Of a DNA stretch of 26,286 nucleotides, positions 7,095 through 15,303 are shown one piece after another (the stretch's first letter is position 1; the number at the start of each line of letters is the position of its first letter). This DNA comes from an uncultured Lachnoclostridium sp. Lineage in GTDB: Bacteria; Bacillota; Clostridia; Lachnospirales; Lachnospiraceae. The notes beneath the pieces are model-generated. The model was not told where the DNA came from, made no database searches, and worked only from the letters and a program-made list of their open reading frames with translations. The position numbers and the translations under genes are program-made. The stretch is from NCBI GenBank assembly GCA_948330435.1, contig CAOJBY010000039.1, positions 1 through 26,286 of the forward strand, read 5' to 3'.

Positions 7095-8594
7095 TTAATT
7101 GCCGCCTATGGCCGTAGACAGCAATTTCTCCTGTGAAAATTCTTCCCGCATCAGTTCCCCTTTCTGCCTGCCTTCATGAAGTACCACAATACGGTCAGAC
7201 ATTGCCATAACCTCCGGAAGTTCTGATGAGACCATAATGAAAGAAATTCCCTGTTCTGAAAGCTCATTCATTAGATTATAAATCTCCAGTTTTGCCCCTA
7301 CGTCAATCCCCCGGGTAGGTTCATTCAGAATCAAAACCTTTGGCTGGGCTGCCAGCCACTTTGCCACCACAATTTTCTGCTGGTTTCCGCCGGACAGACT
7401 TTCAGCCGGCGTTTGTGATGTAGGTGTCTTTATTTTTAACTTTTGTATCCATTTATTCGTTAAACGGCCCTCTTTTCCAAAATTCACCAGTCCCCCTGGT
7501 CCCAAAATCTGCGGTAATACATTAATCGATATATTTCTAGCTACACTGTGATGCAAAAAAAGGCCTTCTGCTTTCCGGTCCGACGGAATATATCCAATCC
7601 CCAGTTCTTTCGCCTGCTTAGGCGACATAATCCTGACTGGTTTTCCCTCTATACGAACCTCACCATCCGTCATCTTCCGGTCTCCGACAATTGTCTCTAC
7701 CGTTTCCGTTCGTCCCGCACCCATCAGGCCAAACAGTCCCAGAATCTCTCCCTTTCGGACACAAAAGCTGATGTCTTTCACATAAGTAGAGGACAGTCCA
7801 TCCACTTCCAACACAACCTCGCCTATATGATCTCCTTTGCGAAGTGGATAAACGTTCTTAATTTCCCTGCCGACCATCAATGTAATCAATTCGTTTTTAT
7901 TCGTATCACGAGTCAATAATGTCTTTACCAGGCATCCGTCCCGCATAATCATAACTTTATTGGAAATTTCAAACACCTCATCCAGGCGATGAGAAATATA
8001 GATGATCGCCGTTCCCTCAGATGATAGCTGGCGAATCAGTCCAAAAAGAATACTGATCTCTTCATCATTCAAAGCCGCTGTGGGTTCGTCCAGTACCAAT
8101 ACTTTAGTGTTTTTGGCAAGTGCTTTTGCAATTTCAACCATTTGTTTTTCTGCAATGGAAAGATTCTCTACTGGTGTAAAAGGTTCATAATGACCCAGTC
8201 CCACTCTCTCTAATAACGCTTTTGTATCCTCCTCTATCGCCCGGTAGTCAATGATGCCCCCAGTTTTCGTTTTCAGATTACCCATATAAATATTTTCTGC
8301 AATAGATAAAACATCTGAATTATTCAGTTCCTGATAAATCACATTAATTCCCATATCAATGGCAGCCTTTGGTCCTGCTATCTTAACCGGCTTTCCCTCA
8401 AAAAATATTTCTCCTTCCTCTGCCTGATATGCCCCGGAGAGCACTTTCATCAAAGTAGATTTGCCGGCACCGTTTTCTCCTAAAAGTGCCAGAACATCTC
8501 CTCGTTCCAGTTCCAGATCAATATTCGTCAGAGCTTTGACTCCGGGAAACGATTTGTGGATACCTTTCATATATAAAATTTGTGGATTTGACAT
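7095..8594 (-). CDS. Sugar ABC transporter ATP-binding protein (two ABC domains)
   Basis: A 499-residue tandem ATPase of the RbsA/MglA type. Domain 1 has Walker A GENGAGKST (39-47) and Walker B VLVLDEPTAAL. Its signature segment is NLSIAEKQ rather than LSGGQ, which is usual for the first half of these proteins. Domain 2 has a degenerate Walker A (GLMGAGRTE), a canonical LSGGNQQK signature and LILNEPTRGID. This asymmetry is normal for the family. GGAAGGAA lies about 10 nt upstream of the ATG. A stable hairpin (8642-8680) in the 123-bp gap after the binding-protein gene probably lowers its expression relative to that gene. It powers uptake on the cytosolic face. Confidence 0.95.
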   Translation of the reverse strand: MSNPQILYMKGIHKSFPGVKALTNIDLELERGDVLALLGENGAGKSTLMKVLSGAYQAEEGEIFFEGKPVKIAGPKAAIDMGINVIYQELNNSDVLSIAENIYMGNLKTKTGGIIDYRAIEEDTKALLERVGLGHYEPFTPVENLSIAEKQMVEIAKALAKNTKVLVLDEPTAALNDEEISILFGLIRQLSSEGTAIIYISHRLDEVFEISNKVMIMRDGCLVKTLLTRDTNKNELITLMVGREIKNVYPLRKGDHIGEVVLEVDGLSSTYVKDISFCVRKGEILGLFGLMGAGRTETVETIVGDRKMTDGEVRIEGKPVRIMSPKQAKELGIGYIPSDRKAEGLFLHHSVARNISINVLPQILGPGGLVNFGKEGRLTNKWIQKLKIKTPTSQTPAESLSGGNQQKIVVAKWLAAQPKVLILNEPTRGIDVGAKLEIYNLMNELSEQGISFIMVSSELPEVMAMSDRIVVLHEGRQKGELMREEFSQEKLLSTAIGGN

Positions 8595-8641
8595 AACTCA
8601 CACATTCCTTCCTTCATATCTCTCTGTATGGATGATACAAA

Positions 8642-8680
8642 AACCGGCTGCGGCACAAGCCTGCTCTGCCACAGCCGGTT
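8642..8680 (-). terminator. Attenuating terminator between binding-protein and ATPase genes
   Basis: Stem AACCGGCTG (8642-8650) plus GGCA (8652-8655) pairs with TGCC (8667-8670) plus CAGCCGGTT (8672-8680), with one C-A mismatch. On the minus strand it is followed by TTTTTG. It lies inside the operon, so partial readthrough is expected. Confidence 0.75.
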
Positions 8681-8717
8681 GCTTGATCGTTAAGCGGAAT
8701 CAATTCTCTTTCATCTT

Positions 8718-9773
8718 TTATTTTGTATAATATTCTCCTACGTTTTCACGATCAATTACAAAGGAGACCGTGTTGAGTTCATGGTCTATATTATCCTCTC
8801 CGGTTTCCAGAATCTCCAGAAGTGCCGGAATTGCCAAATCACCATATCCGCCCAGATTAAAGTTAACCGTCCCTTTCCAGCAGCTTTCCTCTACCGTTGC
8901 CAGGTGCTCCAGAGCAAAGGAGTCGCCATTGTAGGATGTAATCATACAGTCCGCTTCTCTTCCCATAGTCAGTGCCGCATTGTATGCCCCTAAAGCTCCT
9001 GAATCATTATTGGTAATAATATAGATCTTAGACGCATCCGGATGTGCCGTTAAAAAGTCCGTGGTAATGGTTTTGGATTTCTCAGTTGTTCCGCTGTTAT
9101 CCTGCCAGATAACATTTTCCTCGGCAGGCATCAGGCCTTTTTCGGTCAGTGTGTCAAAACAGCCATCCAGCCGTGCTTTTACACCCTCACCGCCTGCATA
9201 GTAATACATTGCCAGAACATACTCAACCTCTCCATCCCAGTTCGTCTCAATCCAGTTCGCCACATACTCCCCGTTTACCTGGCCTGAACCGTAATTGTTG
9301 GCACCTACCAAATGAGCATAATCATCATACTCCACATCACAGGTCACCAGAGGGATTCCTTTTTCTTTACACTGCTGGGAAGTTGTGATTCCTACAGAAG
9401 CATCCCATGTAGCATCAATGATGGCATCTACATCCTGAGAAAACATGGTCTGAAGCAGTGCAGCCGTCTTTGTGGGATCTCCACCGTTCTCCCCCATAAC
9501 CAGTTCCACACCCGCTTCTTCCGCCGCACGCTTTACACCATTCATAATCGTAATCGTTGCTTCATCCGAACTTGCATACAGCATCAGACCAATTTTGTAA
9601 GACCCCTTATTACCCTCTGCCTCCTGGGGCTCCTCTGCTTTCGGTTCCGCTGTTTCCGCCTCCTCTGCCGGAGCCGGTGTATCTGTATTTTCTTTCGTCT
9701 CTCCACCCGAGGAGCAGGCAACCAGATTTAATACCATAACCGCCACCAGTAGCATTGTTAACATCTTTTTCAT
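8718..9773 (-). CDS. Sugar ABC transporter substrate-binding lipoprotein
   Basis: A 351-residue extracellular binding protein of the periplasmic-binding type I fold (RbsB/LacI-like). The signal peptide ends in a lipobox LVAC with the lipidated cysteine at residue 20, so the protein is membrane-anchored outside the cell. A Glu/Pro/Ala-rich linker (about 22-56) precedes the sugar-binding domain, which starts at YKIGLMLYASSDEATITIMNGV. Later strands such as DAIIDATWDAS and YIITNNDSGALGAYNAA match the family layout. AAAGGAGG precedes the ATG. It is the first of the three importer genes, and the hairpin after its stop should give it more transcript than the membrane parts, as is usual. The ligand cannot be read from sequence; the two acidic-aromatic loops suggest a polar ligand only in general terms. 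Confidence 0.93.
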   Translation of the reverse strand: MKKMLTMLLVAVMVLNLVACSSGGETKENTDTPAPAEEAETAEPKAEEPQEAEGNKGSYKIGLMLYASSDEATITIMNGVKRAAEEAGVELVMGENGGDPTKTAALLQTMFSQDVDAIIDATWDASVGITTSQQCKEKGIPLVTCDVEYDDYAHLVGANNYGSGQVNGEYVANWIETNWDGEVEYVLAMYYYAGGEGVKARLDGCFDTLTEKGLMPAEENVIWQDNSGTTEKSKTITTDFLTAHPDASKIYIITNNDSGALGAYNAALTMGREADCMITSYNGDSFALEHLATVEESCWKGTVNFNLGGYGDLAIPALLEILETGEDNIDHELNTVSFVIDRENVGEYYTK

Positions 9774-9845
9774 TGTAAAACCTCCTTTGTTTTTTAATTA
9801 TTTGCATTTTCCACAGAAAATTCAAATCATGTTCAGTACTGTTTT

Positions 9846-10961
9846 TTAACCCATAAGTTCTTTTATCTCTTTATGTTCCATTCCAAAACTGTCCGCCACA
9901 TTTCTACAAGTAATGCTTCCCTGGTAAGTATTCACCGATGAATACAAAACTTCATTTTTCCGGCACGCCTCCTCTAATCCCCCATCGGCAATCTGAAGCC
10001 CGTAACACATGGTAGCGTTTGTCAGTGCTATTGTCGAGGTACGCGGCACTGCCCCCGGCATATTCCCTACACAGTAGTGCACCACCCCGTCCACCACATA
10101 AGTGGGAGCGTCATGATAGGTTACTTTGGTAGTTTCACAGCATCCCCCCTGATCTACTGCCACATCCACAATCACACTGCCCGGCCTCATATTCTTCAGA
10201 TAATCTCTTTTCATCAGCTTCGGAGCAGCTTTTCCCGGAATGAGCACGGAACCAATCACCAGATCGGCCTTGGCCACAGCTTTCTCAATTGTCCCATCGC
10301 TGCTCATCAGAGTCTGGATTTTGGATCCAAAGATGTCATCCAGATAAGAAAGCCGGGAAAGATTAACGTCAATTACCGTAACATTTGCCCCCATACCTAC
10401 TGCTATCTTACAGGCATTTGTTCCTACAGTACCCGCACCAATAATCACTACATTGGCTCTCGGAGTTCCCGGAACTCCTCCCAACAGGACTCCGCATCCT
10501 CCAAAGGGCTTTTCCAGATACTTTGCTCCCTCCTGTATACTGAGACGCCCGGCTATCTGACTCATGGGGGCCAGCAGTGGTATACTCCCGTCCCGTTCAA
10601 TCAAGGTCTCATATGCAACACCTTTCACTTTTGCCTCCAGCATAGCATCCATCAATTCTCTGTCTGCCGCCAGATGAAGATACGTATAAAGGATTAATCC
10701 CTCATGGAAATATGAATATTCTTCTTTTAAGGGTTCTTTCACCTTCACAATCATTTCGGACTTATCCCAGACTTCTTCCGCCTTATCCAGAATGATTGCC
10801 CCGGCTCCCCGATATTCATCTGTGGAAAATCCGGATCCTGTCCCTGCGTCACGTTCTATGAAGACTTCATGTCCTGCATTCACATAGTTTTTCACGTTAT
10901 CCGGCGTTAAGCCCACACGAAACTCGTTGTTTTTTATCTCTTTTACACAGCCGATTCTCAT
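9846..10961 (-). CDS. ald: Alanine dehydrogenase
   Basis: A 371-residue enzyme catalysing L-alanine + NAD+ + water to pyruvate + NADH + ammonium, and the reverse. The length matches the family. All hallmark residues are present: R15 (FRVGLTP), K75 (KVKEP), H96 (YLHLA), the NAD-binding loop GAGTVG (175-180) with an acidic end at D198, and D270 (VAVDQGG). It sits in operon B, 6 bp after the hydrolase gene and 72 bp before the binding-protein gene. In a sugar operon it is unusual. The simplest reading is that it recycles alanine made by the aminotransferase of operon A back to pyruvate, releasing ammonium (inference). Confidence 0.95.
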   Translation of the reverse strand: MRIGCVKEIKNNEFRVGLTPDNVKNYVNAGHEVFIERDAGTGSGFSTDEYRGAGAIILDKAEEVWDKSEMIVKVKEPLKEEYSYFHEGLILYTYLHLAADRELMDAMLEAKVKGVAYETLIERDGSIPLLAPMSQIAGRLSIQEGAKYLEKPFGGCGVLLGGVPGTPRANVVIIGAGTVGTNACKIAVGMGANVTVIDVNLSRLSYLDDIFGSKIQTLMSSDGTIEKAVAKADLVIGSVLIPGKAAPKLMKRDYLKNMRPGSVIVDVAVDQGGCCETTKVTYHDAPTYVVDGVVHYCVGNMPGAVPRTSTIALTNATMCYGLQIADGGLEEACRKNEVLYSSVNTYQGSITCRNVADSFGMEHKEIKELMG

Positions 10962-10967
10962 TAACCT

Positions 10968-11924
10968 TTACTCCTTATATGGTTTATTTTTATTCCAAAC
11001 CTTCTCCAGCCAGGTTCTTACCATGGGAACCCATTGCCCACACGCCGGATTGACGTAAGCCGGATCTGGTGCACTTGTGGCATCTGACAGGGACAGACCA
11101 TGGGGTCCCTCCATAAACAGGTGAAATTCCACCGGAACGCCATGAGCCATCAGACCCGCTGCATATTGCAGAGAATTACCCGGAGATACCATCTCATCAT
11201 TGCAGGTGGCCCACAGATATGTAGGTGGTGTATTTGCCGTTATGTAATTGCAGGGGCTTTCCTCGTGAAGCCTTTTTTCTTCTGGTTCCGGTTCTCCCAA
11301 AAGTGCCTGACACATTCCCCGTCCCAGACGAATGCTCCATTCTTCCCCGTCTTTAAATATACAGCTTTGAAAAGCCGGAAGTACTGATTTTTCCGGACAT
11401 TTGGGATCTGCATTTTCCTCAGAAAATGCCGCCAATGGCAGAGGAGGTAACGGTATTGTCAAATCAGTAACCGGATATCCCAGAATTACCGCATCTGGTC
11501 GGATCTCTGCAGGCAAAATCCCTGTTATCTGAGCCGCCAATTCCCAGCGTGTGCTTAAGGATGCACAAAGGTGCCCTCCCGCCGAAAATCCACAGACCGC
11601 AATTTTCCCGGGATCCAGATTCCATTCTTTGGCATTACTTCGAATATATGCCATGGATCTAGCCGCCTCCGTCAACACCCTTTCCATAGAGCATGTCCGT
11701 CCCACCGAATAGTGCAATACGAACGCATGGTAACCATATCCTGCAAATCTCAAAGCCACCACTTCAGCCTCCTGATCGGAAATCCGAAGATATGCTCCCC
11801 CCGGACAAATCAGAATTGCCGGTCTTTGGAGACCTGCCTGTATCTGCTCAGATGCATCCAATATATATCCTTTCAAGAGGACTTCTTTTTCTTCCTCCCA
11901 GGGATAGTAGGTGACAAGCCGCAC
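10968..11924 (-). CDS. Alpha/beta-hydrolase (BD-FAE/acetyl-esterase-like)
   Basis: A 318-residue serine hydrolase. The oxyanion-hole strand ILICPGGAYLRIS (38-50) is the HGG-like motif of acetyl-xylan-esterase/BD-FAE relatives. The nucleophile elbow is CGFSAGGHL, and a C-terminal histidine lies in MEGPHGLSL. The likely acid is an Asp/Glu in the TCNDEMVSPGNS segment. There is no signal peptide, so it acts in the cytosol, probably removing an acyl group from an imported small substrate. It starts with GTG at 11924, preceded by AAAGGAGG at 7 nt. It lies 17 bp after the amidohydrolase stop and 6 bp before ald. An esterase role is family-based; an acetylated sugar or glycoside as substrate is inference. 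Confidence 0.8.
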   Translation of the reverse strand: MRLVTYYPWEEEKEVLLKGYILDASEQIQAGLQRPAILICPGGAYLRISDQEAEVVALRFAGYGYHAFVLHYSVGRTCSMERVLTEAARSMAYIRSNAKEWNLDPGKIAVCGFSAGGHLCASLSTRWELAAQITGILPAEIRPDAVILGYPVTDLTIPLPPLPLAAFSEENADPKCPEKSVLPAFQSCIFKDGEEWSIRLGRGMCQALLGEPEPEEKRLHEESPCNYITANTPPTYLWATCNDEMVSPGNSLQYAAGLMAHGVPVEFHLFMEGPHGLSLSDATSAPDPAYVNPACGQWVPMVRTWLEKVWNKNKPYKE

Positions 11925-11941
11925 AAAATCGCCTCCTTTAC

Positions 11942-12706
11942 TTAAAATTCAAACAGCCTTATTGCATTGCTGCACAGGATACATTCTTTTTCCTTTATGG
12001 AAAGCTTAGAACCCAGAACCACACCAAGCATCATCTGCTGGTCCATCATATTGTAATCGCTTCCATACAGAATCCGTTCCGCCCCTACCTCCCCCACAAG
12101 ATATTCCAAGGCTCCATTGCACCAGATGTCTCCGGCAATATCAAACATTACATTCTTATACCTTTTGCCTAGTCCTGCCGCCGCCCTAATTCCTCCTGGC
12201 CGCCCGCCGGAATGAGCCATAATGAACTTCACTTCCGGATATTCCTGAATAAATCTTTCAAACCGATCGGGAAAAGCATAAATCTGTTTTGGGTTGGAGG
12301 TTATGTCCCAGGTATGAGAAATTATAGGCAGTCCATGAGCCTTTGCAAATTCCCAGACCGGTCGAAAGGACTCATCCTCCGCCGGTGTCATCACAAACGC
12401 AGGGTGAATCTTAATTCCTACATAAGCCGGATCCTCCACGTATTTTTCCATTACATTCAGAGATCTTGCCTGACATTTCGGCGTGTAGTAATGATAGCTG
12501 AGAATCCGTCCTCCCGTTTCCTGATACAGCCTGCTTCCATATTCTGCACCATATTCCAGATCCCCTTCGCAAAGGGTATAAGTATTGCAGCTGACAGATC
12601 TGTCTATACCCAGCCTGTCCATCTGGGCCAGCAGGCCCTCTATGGAATAATCCCTGACGTATTGCCTTGCCATTGGACCCACATGTATATGCGAATCAAT
12701 AATCAT
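11942..12706 (-). CDS. Amidohydrolase-family metal-dependent hydrolase
   Basis: A 254-residue TIM-barrel protein of the amidohydrolase 2 (COG2159) group, whose members hydrolyse lactones or amides or decarboxylate. All metal-site landmarks are present: H6-x-H8 (DSHIHVG), H131 (IISHT), H165 (IMAHSGG) and D217 (YGSDYN), as well as K99 in GIKIHP. It is translated from an ATG overlapping the TGA of the upstream gene (ATGA), with GGAGG 7 nt upstream. Its partner upstream is a degenerate relative. In a sugar pathway with a Gfo/Idh dehydrogenase, a lactonase role is reasonable, since such dehydrogenases can make lactones; this is inference. Confidence 0.85.
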   Translation of the reverse strand: MIIDSHIHVGPMARQYVRDYSIEGLLAQMDRLGIDRSVSCNTYTLCEGDLEYGAEYGSRLYQETGGRILSYHYYTPKCQARSLNVMEKYVEDPAYVGIKIHPAFVMTPAEDESFRPVWEFAKAHGLPIISHTWDITSNPKQIYAFPDRFERFIQEYPEVKFIMAHSGGRPGGIRAAAGLGKRYKNVMFDIAGDIWCNGALEYLVGEVGAERILYGSDYNMMDQQMMLGVVLGSKLSIKEKECILCSNAIRLFEF

Positions 12707-13512
12707 AGGATTTCCTCCTTTCCTTTTGGAAACAGCCGTCCGGCATTACCATGCAGAATATCTTCTTTCGCTTCCTCTGGAATATCTGCATTCAGTATGC
12801 GAAATGCCGCAAAGTGAGGATTTCCATAAGGAAAATAGCTTCCAAACAGCACATGCATTTTCCCTGTTAAGTCCCACAGATTCTCTATCTCCCGAAATAA
12901 CACCAGATTGTGACTTTCAAGATAAAAGTTGTCATGCTTCTGCATCAGTGCAAAATATTCTCTGGAATGGTACAGGAACTTTACATCATGTCCTTCTACA
13001 ATAAGATTAAGACGGGGATGCTCCGAACAGATCCGATCCATCTCTCTCCAGCTTACCTGATCATGCCACACCATTAACGGTATGCTCAATTCCTCCAGCC
13101 GCTTCAGAATCTTTCCTATGGCATATTCTTCCATGGAATGCTCGAAGTTCTTTGGAAACATTCGGGCCACCCGAAAACCGTCTTCCAGAAAGCCCTGTAT
13201 ATACTCTTTCTCATTACCGTCAAAGCAGATATCCGGTGTCAGCACCAAGGCTCCATACCACCCTTTGTGACCTTTTAGCAGACTGCGGAGTCTCTCATTC
13301 CCTGTATGGTTATCCAGTGTGGCCGCCTGAACATCAGTCACAATCCCTCTTTGGATGCCTTCCGTCTCACAGGCGGATAGCAGTTCCTCAAAATCCGCAT
13401 AATTCTTCAGATTATTATCCGTCAGAGGATCCCACCAGACATTACAGTCAAAGAGTTCCGCTTTATTCAGTGCTTCCCTGTATTTTGTCTCTTTCTCTTG
13501 TATTCTCTCCAT
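12703..13512 (-). CDS. Degenerate amidohydrolase-like protein
   Basis: A 269-residue protein with the overall layout of the amidohydrolase 2 fold: an N-terminal strand, a GALVLTPDI strand, and a C-terminal GSxxP...ILHGNAGRLF tail typical of the family. Key metal ligands are missing. The HxH position reads FDCNVWWDP (N24, W26), and the terminal aspartate of GSD is tyrosine in FGSYFPYG (Y226). H150 and H175 remain where the second-half histidines are expected. It may therefore be metal-free, use a different site, or be a partner subunit for the intact amidohydrolase, to which it is joined by an ATGA overlap. It follows the kinase gene by 23 bp. Length is near full for the family, so it is not simply a truncated pseudogene. 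Confidence 0.75.
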   Translation of the reverse strand: MERIQEKETKYREALNKAELFDCNVWWDPLTDNNLKNYADFEELLSACETEGIQRGIVTDVQAATLDNHTGNERLRSLLKGHKGWYGALVLTPDICFDGNEKEYIQGFLEDGFRVARMFPKNFEHSMEEYAIGKILKRLEELSIPLMVWHDQVSWREMDRICSEHPRLNLIVEGHDVKFLYHSREYFALMQKHDNFYLESHNLVLFREIENLWDLTGKMHVLFGSYFPYGNPHFAAFRILNADIPEEAKEDILHGNAGRLFPKGKEEIL

Positions 13513-13535
13513 TAGTTCTCCATTCTTTTTATGTT

Positions 13536-14936
13536 CTATGGTGCAAAAAAACTATTTCTGCTGACAATACGTGCCTCCGCAAAGTCTTTCAGCTCTCCAA
13601 CTGCAATCATCTGTGCCAGCAGATTACCTGCCGCTGCCGCCTCCGTAAGTCCGGAGCAAACTTCCTTGCCGCTGCCATCCTCAATTCTTTGGTTAACAGC
13701 TTCTGCCCGGGAGCCTCCTCCTACCAGATAGATTCGATCAAAATCTTCTTCTATAGCTTTCTCCGTCTCTGTCAGTTCCTTTACCGTCAATCTTGCCAGA
13801 GAGTTAGCAAAAACTTCATATAATTCAAAGGGATCCTTTGGGCACTCAAATCCGGCACAACTTATTGCTCTTAGAACTTCTGTCTCCATATCTACCGCCG
13901 AATCCGAAATGTCCGCAAAGGAAAAATACTTATCTGTCTTATGAGCCAGTGCATAGTCGGTAAGCTGTTGATAAGAAATCCTCCGTCCCTGTGCTTTCCA
14001 TTGACGCATACACTGCTGAATCACGAACATTCCGGCCGTCCCTCCCATAAGAGCAATTCTGCCATCGCCCATTGGGCTGTTGCAAAGTCCCGCTTTGTAT
14101 ATCTCTTCATCCAGCCGCATCCCATCCACTACCGCACCATACATGGACCAGGTTCCGCTGCTCACATATAAGAAGTTCTTTTCTTCTCCAATGGCCAAAA
14201 CAGCACTACTGGTATCATGGCTGTCAATGCAGGCTACCGGTATTCTCTCGTATCCTGTTTCCTCCCGCACCGTGTCATTGGTACGCCCCAGAATCGTACC
14301 GCTTTGGAAACGAATCGGCACTTTTGTCTCTATCCCCAAAAATTCAGCCGTCTTTTTGCTTAATCCCCGGATTTTTGTATCTCCCAGTTCTCCAATAGCA
14401 GGCAATGTATCATCATATGCCATTTTCCCGGTTAATAAGTAAACAAACAGGTAAGGAATAAAAAGAAATCCCCTGGCATTCTTCACCAGTTCAGGCTGGT
14501 ATGTGCAGTCATAATAGAGTTGCCGCAAGCTTGAGATTCTATGTTTTACCTGTCCACAATGGAGAAAAAACTCTCTGGGATCCCCAAGCACAGAATCTAT
14601 ATCATCCCCATGGCGATCAAGTTCCGGCTCCCGATAGCAGCGGGGAAGTCCTATCACCAATCCATTCTCATTTAAAAAAGCATAATCCTGAGACCAGGCA
14701 TCAATTCCAATACATGCCAATTCCAATCCCCTGCATCTGCACTCTCGAAGTGCTTCCAGAAGTTCCTGATAAACGTGAACGTAATCCCAATAAAGCCTGC
14801 CATTCATCCGCAAAAATCCATTGGAAAAACGATAAATCTCTTCCTGGCAAAGCTTTCCGTCCTCTGTCAGACTTCCGGCAATCGCACGTCCATTACTTGC
14901 CCCTATATCAAATGCCAGGAAAACACGTCTGCCCAT
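13536..14936 (-). CDS. Rhamnulokinase-like FGGY carbohydrate kinase
   Basis: A 466-residue sugar kinase that transfers phosphate from ATP to a ketose or polyol. Motifs follow the RhaB branch: the phosphate loop DIGASNGRA (10-18), GIDAWSQD (77-84), the catalytic base in DSHDTSSAV (D241), SSGTWSMYG (259-267) and VGGGSRAEAVNQ (405-416) with the EAAAAGN stretch near 432-438. Length is close to rhamnulokinase (about 480). It is the first gene of operon B. The ATG at 14936 has AAGGAG 8 nt upstream, and the promoter at 14991-15019 gives a leader near 48 nt. Canonical rhamnose genes (RhaD aldolase, RhaM mutarotase) are not in the window, so the substrate may not be L-rhamnulose. Its product is a candidate inducer of the DeoR regulator. 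Confidence 0.85.
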   Translation of the reverse strand: MGRRVFLAFDIGASNGRAIAGSLTEDGKLCQEEIYRFSNGFLRMNGRLYWDYVHVYQELLEALRECRCRGLELACIGIDAWSQDYAFLNENGLVIGLPRCYREPELDRHGDDIDSVLGDPREFFLHCGQVKHRISSLRQLYYDCTYQPELVKNARGFLFIPYLFVYLLTGKMAYDDTLPAIGELGDTKIRGLSKKTAEFLGIETKVPIRFQSGTILGRTNDTVREETGYERIPVACIDSHDTSSAVLAIGEEKNFLYVSSGTWSMYGAVVDGMRLDEEIYKAGLCNSPMGDGRIALMGGTAGMFVIQQCMRQWKAQGRRISYQQLTDYALAHKTDKYFSFADISDSAVDMETEVLRAISCAGFECPKDPFELYEVFANSLARLTVKELTETEKAIEEDFDRIYLVGGGSRAEAVNQRIEDGSGKEVCSGLTEAAAAGNLLAQMIAVGELKDFAEARIVSRNSFFAP

Positions 14937-14990
14937 AATCCTTTCTCCTTTTTAATTTGTTAATATTATATTAATAATTACTTTTAATTT

Positions 14991-15019
14991 ATTTTATAAT
15001 AAAACAATAAATATGTCAA
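14991..15019 (-). promoter_or_regulatory. Promoter of operon B
   Basis: Minus-strand TTGACA (15014-15019) and TAAAAT (14991-14996) with a 17-bp spacer. The block 14982-15022 is 36/41 identical, without gaps, to 4080-4120 at the operon A promoter. The match continues downstream of the -10 box as ATAATTAC (14974-14981). Confidence 0.8.
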
Positions 15020-15060
15020 TTAAAAATATTTAAAAAGTCAAAAATAACATTTTTAAATAA

Positions 15061-15108
15061 GAAAACACCTTAAATTCTGCATAACCCGCGAGAATTCAAG
15101 GTGTTTTC
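15061..15108 (-). terminator. Terminator of the Sir2/DUF951 operon
   Basis: Stem GAAAACACCTT (15061-15071) pairs perfectly with 15098-15108, and an inner ATTCT/AGAAT pair extends it. It follows the DUF951-like stop at 15121 and separates that operon from the operon B promoter. Confidence 0.8.
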
Positions 15109-15120
15109 ATAATTTAATAT

Positions 15121-15303
15121 TTAATTTTCCCGTCGAAGTCCTCTGGTATTCTTCTCCACCAGTTTCCTTGCAATCATAATCTGATGACCGCACCCCAGAC
15201 ATTTCAAACGAAAGTCTGCACCTACCCGGAGAATCTCCCATTCAGAGCTTCCACAGGGATGCTGCTTTTTCAGCTTTACAATGTCCCCCACTTTATATTC
15301 CAC
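15121..15303 (-). CDS. DUF951-family small protein
   Basis: A 60-residue basic protein matching the DUF951 pattern found across Firmicutes: YKVGDIVKLKKQHPCGSSEWE, then VGADFRLKCLGCGHQIMIAR. The cysteines C17, C35 and C38 with the CLGCGH knuckle suggest a small zinc- or nucleic-acid-binding barrel, but the function is unknown. It starts with GTG at 15303, overlapping the Sir2 stop by 11 bp, with GGAG about 9 nt upstream. It is therefore translationally coupled to the deacylase gene and is the last gene before the terminator at 15061-15108. Confidence 0.85.
   Translation of the reverse strand: MEYKVGDIVKLKKQHPCGSSEWEILRVGADFRLKCLGCGHQIMIARKLVEKNTRGLRREN

Noticed and set aside
10077..10697. Plus-strand open frame antisense to alanine dehydrogenase
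   Set aside because: The minus-strand frame contains all Ald catalytic residues; the antisense frame shows no motif and no ribosome site.
13152..13823. Plus-strand open frame spanning the kinase/amidohydrolase junction
   Set aside because: It crosses two well-supported minus-strand genes and has low-complexity Ser/Pro/His content.
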